From Paenibacillus sp. FSL H7-0331 (GTDB lineage Bacteria; Bacillota; Bacilli; Paenibacillales; NBRC-103111), in assembly GCF_001956045.1 (NCBI RefSeq), contig NZ_MRTH01000007.1, forward strand, positions 62,001 through 126,000: a stretch of 64,000 nt of DNA, read 5' to 3'. The translations under genes and the position numbers were made by a program. Below, piece by piece: positions 46,028 through 53,139 of this stretch. The notes under the pieces are model-generated. The model ran no database searches. It had not been told where the DNA came from and was given only the letters and a program-made list of their open reading frames with translations. Position 1 is the stretch's first letter, and every line of letters starts with the position of its first letter.

Positions 46028-46978
46028 TTACGGTCTGGAGCCACCTGTTTGCTGAACGACATGGGTCAGCTCGTGGGCTAACAATTCCTGTCCGCCTTGA
46101 CTGCCGGGATCGTACTTCCCGTTGCCAAAAAATACGTCCTTACCTTGTGTAAAAGCCTGAGCCCCAATCGATCTGCTAATGTCTCCTGCTTCTGAGTCAT
46201 GATGGATCGAAACATCTCCAAAGTCAGCCCCGAAAGCCTGTTCCATCCCCGATAAAGTATTCCCATCCATCTTGGAGCCACTGCCGCTTTTCGTTTGAAT
46301 TCGCTGCTCAATGGAAGGCGTCACATCGAAGCCTTCACCTGCCGACTTCATTTGCAGCTCCTCTTCCAGCTCACCGCCTTCCGACTCCCGCTGGATCGCT
46401 CCGATCTCCGGTTTCATCTGCAACTCTTCCTCTTCCAGCTCACCGCCTTCCGACTCCCGCTGGATCGCTCCGATCTCCGGCTTCATCTGCAGCTCTTCCT
46501 CTTCCAGCTCACCGCCTTCTGACTCCCGCTGAATCGCTCCGATCTCCGGCTTCATCTGCAGCTCTTCCTCTTCCAGCTCACCGCCTTCTGATTCGCGCTG
46601 GATCGCTCCGATCTCCGGCTTCATCTGTAGCTCTTCCTCTTCCAGCTCACCGCCTTCTGATTCGCGCTGGATCGCTCCGATCTCCGGCTTCATCTGTAGC
46701 TCTTCCTCAACTTGTCCAGCAACCTGATCCGCTTCCTGCTCATACTTATCACCAACAGGGCCTACAGTCATTTTCGCCTGAATCGGCATTTTGCCCGCAG
46801 AACTACCGGCCAGCATTCTTTGCACATTACGATTTCCAATTACTTCATGCAAGCTCATCACCTCGGAAGAACCTGCTGTCGCTGAATGACTTGCTTGATC
46901 CTTAGCCGCTGCTGTCTTTTTTTGTAATGTGGCTTCCGTGCTGGATTTACTATGATGACGTGGTTGATGGGTATGCAT
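46028..46978 (-). CDS. DUF4157 (eCIS_core) domain protein with five 23-residue repeats
   Basis: A soluble acidic protein of about 316 residues with no signal peptide. The N-terminal part is disordered and basic, with a GNRNVQRMLAG helix. Residues about 82-206 are five tandem copies of a 23-residue unit (ELQMKPEIGAIQRESEGGELEEE, shown by its ends) plus a partial sixth. The C-terminal DUF4157 domain has VTPSIEQRIQTKSGSG, MEQAFGADFGDVSIHHD and an HExxH metal-type motif in LLAHELTHVVQQ (His302/His306). The domain is a well-known marker of extracellular contractile injection systems, where it is attached to cargo or effector proteins. No toxin domain is seen here. It ends the minus-strand partner-switching run, 148 bases after the phosphatase gene. 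Confidence 0.9.
   Translation of the reverse strand: MHTHQPRHHSKSSTEATLQKKTAAAKDQASHSATAGSSEVMSLHEVIGNRNVQRMLAGSSAGKMPIQAKMTVGPVGDKYEQEADQVAGQVEEELQMKPEIGAIQRESEGGELEEEELQMKPEIGAIQRESEGGELEEEELQMKPEIGAIQRESEGGELEEEELQMKPEIGAIQRESEGGELEEEELQMKPEIGAIQRESEGGELEEELQMKSAGEGFDVTPSIEQRIQTKSGSGSKMDGNTLSGMEQAFGADFGDVSIHHDSEAGDISRSIGAQAFTQGKDVFFGNGKYDPGSQGGQELLAHELTHVVQQTGGSRP
46349..46711 (-). repeat. Tandem 69-base coding repeats
   Basis: Five near-identical 69-base copies plus partial ends inside the DUF4157 gene. Copies differ by only a few silent changes (CCCGC against CGCGC, TCC against TTC), indicating recent amplification. Such repeats are prone to copy-number change. Confidence 0.9.
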
Positions 46979-46990
46979 GCTTTACCTCCT

Positions 46991-47026
46991 TAGAGTTTGC
47001 GAAGCAAACTAACTTCGTAAGCACAA
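46991..47026 (-). repeat. Leader palindrome copy A before the DUF4157 gene
   Basis: Read on the minus strand: TGCTTACGAAGTTAGTTTGC followed by TTCGCAAACTCTAAGGAGG. The palindrome AGTTTGC..GCAAACT ends directly at the ribosome binding site of the DUF4157 gene. A similar unit occurs at 48968 and 49008. Confidence 0.6.
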
Positions 47027-47126
47027 TCTATCTTATGATAAACACGCTGCTGGTTGAATACGTTAACTCAACTATACCATATTCTTGAAATGGGAGCGTA
47101 TATTTCTGACTCTATTCAATCATTAG

Positions 47127-48575
47127 TTACTTGCCCACACACTTAATCAGCAGCATCGCAATATCGTCAGATTGTTTCGCACCTGCTGTAAACGAATCAA
47201 CATCCTGCAAAATCCGCAGCATCAACGCATCCATTTCAAGATGATGCTCCGAACCCACAAGCTCCCGCAAGCGCGTCATCCCGTATTGCTGTAACTGTAC
47301 ATCCTCAGCCTCACTGATTCCATCTGTATACAAAAGAATTCGTTCTCCATGTTGCAGGTAGGCTGTATTGTCGCTATATTCCATATCTTCAAGCACGCCC
47401 AAGGGAAGCCCTTTAACTCCAATCAACGGCTCCAGACCTCCACCCTCACGAACCGTATAGGGGGTGCAATGGCCGCCATCGCTGTAGATTAATTCTCCAG
47501 TCACCATGTCCAGCACACCGCAAAATATCGTTGCAAACATCGCCGATTCATCCTTGTACAGCTCCCGATTAACTTCCGTTAGCAGCTGTCCGGGTGTCAT
47601 ATTCGCCTTCATCTTACCTTTAATAAGCGTCATTGTGACCGCCATAAACAAAGCGGCAGGAATCCCTTTATCCGATACATCTCCGAGTGTAAAAAACAGC
47701 TTCGAATCTCCAACCATAAAATAATCGTAAAAGTCACCGCCAACTTCTCTCGCCGGACGAATCATCGAACGTACACAATCCGCCATCAGCAGTTCGGAAG
47801 ACGTTGGCGCATCCATGCTATCATGGACCAGACCAGCATCCGATAGAGTAGGAATCGATCTCAACGATGTCACACGCTGTGGCAGAAAGCCCAATTGAAT
47901 ATCACTCGCAATCCGCAGCTCGCTTTCCATCCGCTCTTTGGCTGCAACCGTATCTTTTAATGCTTGAATCGATTTCTCCAACGCCTCATACAGCATTGCG
48001 TTTTCCAAGGATATTGCGGTCGGTGATGCAATAGACTGCAGCAGCTTCAAATCTTTATCGCTAAAATGCTTCCCATTGCGTTTATTCAACACCTGAAGCA
48101 CTCCGATAATCTCACCTTTATTCGTCATGGGCACACACATCAGGTTACGTGTCGGATAATCCACCCGATTGGCTACCTTCGAGGACCACCGCGAATCGCT
48201 GGCAGCATCATCGATTTTCACAGACTCACCGGACTGGGCCACCCAGCCTGCGATACCTTCACCCATCGCCAACCGGATCTCGCGAATCTGGCCACCTTTT
48301 TCCCCAAGCGCCAGCTCGAAGAACAGCTCCCCTTTTTCTGTATCGACCAGAATTACCGACGACGCCTCTGCATCCGTAACGCGGGATGTCGTATCCATAA
48401 TTTTTTGCAATAGATCCTGCTTATAGATCGTTGAATTCATCTCCTGGCTGACTTCAAAAAGCTGCAAAGTGCGCGACAGCTCTCTTTCAGCCGTACGCCG
48501 CCTCCATTCAACAGCCCCCAAAGCAAGCAGCAAAACCAGGAACGCGAGCATCCAGCCATATGGTAATTCACCCAT
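47127..48575 (-). CDS. GAF-SpoIIE (PP2C-type) serine phosphatase
   Basis: Partner-switching phosphatase of 482 residues. An N-terminal span (GWMLAFLVLLLALGAVEWRRR, 7-27) anchors it. A GAF sensor domain (about 55-195, YKQDLLQKIMDTTSRV and MGEGIAGWVAQSGE) is followed by a coiled linker and the SpoIIE catalytic domain with metal Asp residues in GGDFYDYF, FTLGDVSDKGIPAALFMA, LYTDGISEAED and QSDDIAML. All key residues appear intact. It should dephosphorylate the STAS protein encoded 35 bases upstream. The GAF domain implies a small-molecule or redox signal. Confidence 0.93.
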   Translation of the reverse strand: MGELPYGWMLAFLVLLLALGAVEWRRRTAERELSRTLQLFEVSQEMNSTIYKQDLLQKIMDTTSRVTDAEASSVILVDTEKGELFFELALGEKGGQIREIRLAMGEGIAGWVAQSGESVKIDDAASDSRWSSKVANRVDYPTRNLMCVPMTNKGEIIGVLQVLNKRNGKHFSDKDLKLLQSIASPTAISLENAMLYEALEKSIQALKDTVAAKERMESELRIASDIQLGFLPQRVTSLRSIPTLSDAGLVHDSMDAPTSSELLMADCVRSMIRPAREVGGDFYDYFMVGDSKLFFTLGDVSDKGIPAALFMAVTMTLIKGKMKANMTPGQLLTEVNRELYKDESAMFATIFCGVLDMVTGELIYSDGGHCTPYTVREGGGLEPLIGVKGLPLGVLEDMEYSDNTAYLQHGERILLYTDGISEAEDVQLQQYGMTRLRELVGSEHHLEMDALMLRILQDVDSFTAGAKQSDDIAMLLIKCVGK

Positions 48576-48610
48576 GCTTGTGTCACCTGCCTATAGGCAT
48601 CCCTCTCTGC

Positions 48611-48949
48611 TTACTCAGATAAAGCCTGAGTCGCTTCAGCCTCAGTCGCATAAATCGAGAAAATCGCACTAAAACCCGACATATCAAACACTTCGCGAAC
48701 ATTGTCAGTCATTTCAATCAGTGCCAGACTGCCTTTAAGCGCCTTCATCTTCTTAGCAGCCACAAGTAATATACGCAGACCTGCGCTGCTCACATAGTCA
48801 AGCTTGGAGAGATTGAATATGAATTTCGTCCGTCCCTGTTCAACCAGCTGCACAAACGTGCCTTCCAGCACCCCCGATGTGTTGGCATCCAGTCTTCCTT
48901 CAATAGCAACAATCGCAATATCGCCCACCGTTCGTTCCGTTACATTCAT
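48611..48949 (-). CDS. STAS-domain anti-sigma-factor antagonist
   Basis: A 112-residue SpoIIAA/RsbV-like protein. The phosphorylatable Ser lies in the conserved LDYVSSAGLRILL loop (Ser54/Ser55), after a DANTSGVLE helix and a KFIFNLSKLDY strand. It should be phosphorylated by the adjacent RsbW-type kinase and dephosphorylated by the SpoIIE-type phosphatase downstream. The start ATG follows TTTAGGAGGG, preceded by two copies of the leader palindrome. The target of the switch, usually a sigma factor, is not encoded here. Confidence 0.93.
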   Translation of the reverse strand: MNVTERTVGDIAIVAIEGRLDANTSGVLEGTFVQLVEQGRTKFIFNLSKLDYVSSAGLRILLVAAKKMKALKGSLALIEMTDNVREVFDMSGFSAIFSIYATEAEATQALSE

Positions 48950-48967
48950 GCCCCTATTTCCCTCCTA

Positions 48968-49039
48968 AAAGTTTTCGTAGAAAACTCGCTTCGTAAGCAT
49001 TAGCTTTCAGTTTTCGTAGAAAACCTGTAACATTAGCTA
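48968..49039 (-). repeat. Two leader palindromes between the RsbW-type and STAS genes
   Basis: Minus-strand copies AGTTTTCTACGAAAACT-type at 48968-48985 and 49008-49023, each with TGCTTACGAAG or TGTTACAG at one end; the first touches the AGGAGG site of the STAS gene. The same unit lies before the DUF4157 gene (46991). Confidence 0.6.
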
Positions 49040-49465
49040 TCGGGTTTTCCAACCTATTTTTTTCATGTGCAGTATGTTCAACTTGTCGACTCGTTCATAA
49101 ATAGCTTCATCCATGGATTCCCGGACAAAATGAATCCCCAACCCGCCAATCCTGCGCTCCTCCACAGATGCCTGAACATCCGGCGAAGGCAGCGATAGCG
49201 GATCAAATGCCATCCCATCATCCGTAATCGTCAGCTCAATATTGTCCATATCTACCCATATCGAGATCCTGATCGAATGTGCGACACTTGATTGACAGCC
49301 ATATAAGATCGTATTCGTAACCAATTCATCACAGACAAGATTAAGCTGAAACAACGTCTTTGAATCAACAGACATCTGTTCTGCCCACGAGGCTAGCCAA
49401 GCTTCCAGTCGCGCAAGCTCTTCAAGATTATTTGTCAGCTCAATTTGTTGACACTCGCCGCTCAC
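49037..49465 (-). CDS. RsbW/SpoIIAB-like anti-sigma serine kinase
   Basis: A 142-residue GHKL ATPase-fold protein. The N-box is NLVCDELVTNTILYG, the G1 box is ITDDGMAFDP and a G2-like stretch is IGGLGIHFVRESMDE. Start is GTG 49465 behind AGGGGATGG, 23 bases after the large HEAT/CNB gene, so it is translated in the same operon. It should phosphorylate the STAS partner and bind a target factor. Family kinases often show substitutions in the N-box; here an Asn is present, so ATP binding is likely. Confidence 0.9.
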   Translation of the reverse strand: MSGECQQIELTNNLEELARLEAWLASWAEQMSVDSKTLFQLNLVCDELVTNTILYGCQSSVAHSIRISIWVDMDNIELTITDDGMAFDPLSLPSPDVQASVEERRIGGLGIHFVRESMDEAIYERVDKLNILHMKKIGWKTR

Positions 49466-49488
49466 ACCATCCCCTGCTTTCCATTGGG

Positions 49489-52400
49489 TTATGCCATCTT
49501 CATCAGCATCGATTCAAGCATACGGACACGCGCACTTGATGCATGCAGTAAGCCAATGCCAATCTCCGGATACAACCGGATCAGTCTCGCCAAGCCTTCG
49601 CCTCCCAGTGACAGCACGCGAACCTCATCAAATATCGCCTGTGCAGTAACCCCTGATACGGATTGATCCAATGCCGTACTTTCGCCAAATACCTCTTTGG
49701 CGCCCAAGACGCCAATGGTGCCCTCTCCCCCATTGCTCGTTACAAGGCTAAGTTCCACATGACCATCTACAATGAGGTATACGTTGGAATTCGTTTCCCC
49801 TTGACGCAGCAGCAGTGCCTGATCAGGAAATACCTGCTCTTGTGTAATGCCGGCAATGAGACCAAGCTCATCGACTGATACATTAGAAAATAAGGAAACC
49901 TGCTTCAAAAACAGCACCTTGTCGAGCATCGTTAACAGCTTCTTCTCATTCGGCATAACGGCTTGCTCCTCCTCACTTAACGCATGTTGTGCGATATCCC
50001 GCAGCCAGTCATCCGATCCCAGGCCAGCCTGTACAATCACAGCTCTCGGATCGGCGATTTCTCCGTGGTCTAACACGTCCGTCGAGGTCTTCAGCATATC
50101 GAGCAGAGCATAGGCAAGCTTGCGATCCCCGAGTCCTTCGGCCAATACCTCAAGGCCGTTCTCGCGAATTTCTTCGTCCTTATCCTGGACACTTTCCCGG
50201 ACAACCTGAACAACTCTTTCGTCGGCCAGCTTCGCCAGAACAACCCACGCCGCATCACATATAACATCGCGAATTTCATTTAATCGCTGCTCGGCCAGCT
50301 CCGCCAAGCCTTCCATCTTAAGCTTTGCTATGGCAGCTGACAGCGCCCTGTCCTGATTGGAGCCTTGCAGACGCTGAATGCATGAGTCAACCAAGGTTTC
50401 ACGGATTCGGGCCTCGTCAAGCAGATGGGCAAGTGCGGCGACACAAGCGTCCCATATAAAAGGATTCGGATACTGCAGCCCTTCCATTAGCGCGGCAATA
50501 CCTTTGTCCCCCATATCGATAAGTGCCTGGATAATCGCTTTACGCATCTCTTGGTCAGCCATGGGGTACATCGGAAGCAATGAGCCGATCGCTTCATCAT
50601 ATTGCAGTCTGCCCAGGCACTGCGCAGCAGCTACCCGAACTGCCGGCCGTTGATCCTCCAATAACGACATGACCCAATCGCTGTAGCTCGACAAGCCTAA
50701 ATCAGCAACCGTACGGCAGCCATACACGGCCCAATCCCCGCCATTATCCAACAGCTTAATAATGGCTTCATCACACGCGGAGAAGCTTTCTTCACTGCCA
50801 AGTGCATACAGCGCCTTGACCGCTTCTGCGACGACCCGGGGATGCGTATCCAACAGCTTCAGCCTAATAAAATAATGCGCCTGACTTTGCATGTGCCCGG
50901 CTCTGGCTATCAATCGAACACATTCAACCCTCACATCAACTTCTTCATCCTCCAGCAGGGAAGCCACCTGCACCAACTCCTGGATCGTTGCCTTTTGCAA
51001 GCTCATTGCACGCAGAGCAGCCACACGAATACGCGGATTATGGTCGTCAACGAGCTTGACCAGCCTTGGCAGGTAAGAGGAATCTTTCGCTTTGCCGATC
51101 AATTCAAGCGCAACCTCGCGCACATAATCATTTGGATTATGGAGATGCTCCAACACCCCCTGCAGCATTTTCGTGCTGCGCATACCTCCCAGAAAAGCAA
51201 CAGCCATTTCCGAAAAATCGGCTTGAAAGGACTGCACGCTTTTGATTAATTCCTTAATATACAAGCTGCGTCCGAACCAGGCAATCACGATCAATAATAA
51301 GGCGACAATCACACCGATTATCGCAACGGAATCCAGACTTAAGATCCCTTTGGAATGCAGGAGGGAGAGCAATGCACCCAGCAATATACCGCCGGATGCC
51401 GCAATCGCTTGCGATACATAACGAATGCCATCCCTCTGATTAATCGGAAGCATTTTGAAGAACAATTGGTAGCAGGGCTCAGCCGTATAATAAAGTAAAA
51501 TATAGAACAGTGCATAGGTCGCTGATACAACAGCCAGCGCGTAACCCGTACCCAGAAATAAGGCGGATAGACCGAAGCCAAACATAAACACAATCGATAT
51601 AGCCAACAGCATGTTGCTCGCGCCCAGCCAATTCATTAACCGTCCAGAGAACGTCTGGAGCAGCAGCGAAGCCGAGAATTGGATCGTAATGATCAATCCA
51701 TAATAAGCTGTCAAATCGCGTTCGATCGGGAACGCCTTTTCAGTGGTCGTGAAATATTGGTACTCCATTAAGAAATAAAGAGCTGGCATTAAGGTCATCA
51801 GACCTACAGCACATAGCAGAAACGGACTTTTTATCAACTGCTTATAGTAATGGCCGGATAAAGCCGATGCTTCTCCTTGGACAGCCAGTTCCTGCTTATG
51901 CAGCTGCTTGTCATCTTTAAGGGTTAAGGGGACCAGATACCTGGCTATCGCCTTACGGAAATTGAACAAACCAATCAACAGGAACAAGGGTGCCAGTATA
52001 TAGACAACCTCTGTACCCGACCATCTTCCGACCTGCTGGGCAATAAAACCGGCGGTTATCCCACCTACAGTAGCAGCCCCGACGAATATTGGCATTAACC
52101 GTTTAGCCTGTTGAGTCGGGCACAGGTCAAATGCCGTACTCCACAGCAGCAGCGTCAGCTGGCGAACGACAAAGTTCGATGAAATAAACAGGATCGGATA
52201 ATACCATTGGTAATCCCAACCTCCTACTTTAAAGCCAATCAGGATCATCCCATTGACTAGCAGGACCCCTGTCATCAGGAGATACATCGTTCGCATCAGC
52301 TTAGCCTTCGGCAGCTTTTCCGCCAGCTTGGCCAACAGCCAGCCCTCAAGCGGCATAATAATCGCTTCTGCAATGTACACAAATGGCAGGAATTGCACAC

Positions 52401-52545
52401 CAAACCTTTGATTAAAAAGTGCCATAAAAGCCGTATAGCTTAATAACTCTGCAATACCGGCAAAATAAAAGACCGGCAGCATAACCCAAAGCTTACGCGA
52501 GTCCTCTGTACGCAGCCCAAGTAATCGGAATAAAGTACCAGCCAC
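49489..52545 (-). CDS. MFS-like membrane domain fused to HEAT repeats and a cyclic-nucleotide-binding-like domain
   Basis: A protein of about 1018 residues. Residues 1-430 contain 10-12 spans in the Npt1/MFS-like pattern. Residues about 440-870 are HEAT-like helical repeats (YVREVALELIGKAKDSSYLPRLVKLVDDHNPRIRVAALRAMS). The last 146 residues are a CNB fold (LRQGETNSNVYLIVDGHVELS and KEVFGESTALDQSVSGVTAQA). The phosphate-binding cassette keeps Glu955 but no Arg occurs between it and Ala970, so cyclic nucleotide binding is doubtful. Start GTG 52545 with weak site. It lies upstream of the RsbW gene and downstream of a degenerate cyclase, suggesting one pathway. Membrane transport by the MFS part may be secondary. 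Confidence 0.88.
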   Translation of the reverse strand: MAGTLFRLLGLRTEDSRKLWVMLPVFYFAGIAELLSYTAFMALFNQRFGVQFLPFVYIAEAIIMPLEGWLLAKLAEKLPKAKLMRTMYLLMTGVLLVNGMILIGFKVGGWDYQWYYPILFISSNFVVRQLTLLLWSTAFDLCPTQQAKRLMPIFVGAATVGGITAGFIAQQVGRWSGTEVVYILAPLFLLIGLFNFRKAIARYLVPLTLKDDKQLHKQELAVQGEASALSGHYYKQLIKSPFLLCAVGLMTLMPALYFLMEYQYFTTTEKAFPIERDLTAYYGLIITIQFSASLLLQTFSGRLMNWLGASNMLLAISIVFMFGFGLSALFLGTGYALAVVSATYALFYILLYYTAEPCYQLFFKMLPINQRDGIRYVSQAIAASGGILLGALLSLLHSKGILSLDSVAIIGVIVALLLIVIAWFGRSLYIKELIKSVQSFQADFSEMAVAFLGGMRSTKMLQGVLEHLHNPNDYVREVALELIGKAKDSSYLPRLVKLVDDHNPRIRVAALRAMSLQKATIQELVQVASLLEDEEVDVRVECVRLIARAGHMQSQAHYFIRLKLLDTHPRVVAEAVKALYALGSEESFSACDEAIIKLLDNGGDWAVYGCRTVADLGLSSYSDWVMSLLEDQRPAVRVAAAQCLGRLQYDEAIGSLLPMYPMADQEMRKAIIQALIDMGDKGIAALMEGLQYPNPFIWDACVAALAHLLDEARIRETLVDSCIQRLQGSNQDRALSAAIAKLKMEGLAELAEQRLNEIRDVICDAAWVVLAKLADERVVQVVRESVQDKDEEIRENGLEVLAEGLGDRKLAYALLDMLKTSTDVLDHGEIADPRAVIVQAGLGSDDWLRDIAQHALSEEEQAVMPNEKKLLTMLDKVLFLKQVSLFSNVSVDELGLIAGITQEQVFPDQALLLRQGETNSNVYLIVDGHVELSLVTSNGGEGTIGVLGAKEVFGESTALDQSVSGVTAQAIFDEVRVLSLGGEGLARLIRLYPEIGIGLLHASSARVRMLESMLMKMA

Positions 52546-52617
52546 ATCATCAAGTCCAATCCTATATAATCTGTCTTGCCTACCGTGTGTGATTTGCAGA
52601 GTGGGTTCGGTGCATGG

Positions 52618-53115
52618 CTAAAGCTTTTTCCAATAGGCAAGCCGGGCTTCACCCTCATAATAATAGTTGGGATAATTACCAATCAATTGAAATCCGAGCT
52701 TCGCGAACATGTTTTGCACGGAGGCGTATTGGGGCAGATCGCATGTATAAGTCAAGATGTAACGCCCGCTCTGCTGCTCAATAAACTCAAGCATGGTCTC
52801 ATACAACTGCTTGGCAATCCCAAGGTTGCGGTATCCCTTATGTACAACCAGATAATCCCACAAATAACCGCCTGTTCTGTGTTCGTTTTCCCGTGTACTG
52901 ATAACGGCGATAATTTGCTTGTGCTCATTCTCCACATACCAATGCCGATGGTTCGGAATTTGCAGACTTTCTCGCGGCCATTTGCTAAAATGCACAAGCT
53001 CCCCTGGCGTATGGTTCTGATCATCAAAAGCATCCTTGGAGAGAAAAAATTGGCTGACTCGCTCCGCGTCCCTCTCATTTTGCATGGCATGCACCTGAAA
53101 TATGACCTTACTCAT
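52618..53115 (-). CDS. GNAT family N-acetyltransferase
   Basis: A 165-residue acetyltransferase fold. The acetyl-CoA motif is VVHKGYRNLGIAKQLYETML (consensus Q/RxxGxG/A, here RNLGIA). The end FAKLGFQLIGNYPNYYYEGEARLAYWKKL is the typical C-terminal strand. ATG 53115 lies 9 bases behind GGAG; ATG 53130 is also possible. It sits between the degenerate cyclase and the HEAT/CNB gene on the same strand (24 and 72 bases away), so it is probably cotranscribed; a role in that pathway is unproven. Confidence 0.88.
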   Translation of the reverse strand: MSKVIFQVHAMQNERDAERVSQFFLSKDAFDDQNHTPGELVHFSKWPRESLQIPNHRHWYVENEHKQIIAVISTRENEHRTGGYLWDYLVVHKGYRNLGIAKQLYETMLEFIEQQSGRYILTYTCDLPQYASVQNMFAKLGFQLIGNYPNYYYEGEARLAYWKKL

Positions 53116-53139
53116 GATCGATTGCTCCATTCTAATAGA

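Noticed and set aside
46295..46532. Ser/Pro- or Phe/Leu-rich open frames opposite the DUF4157 repeats
   Set aside because: They are antisense readings of the 69-base repeats and have no start signal.
46349..46711. Possible CRISPR-like repeat array
   Set aside because: The 69-base units are contiguous, have no spacers and keep reading frame, so they are coding repeats.
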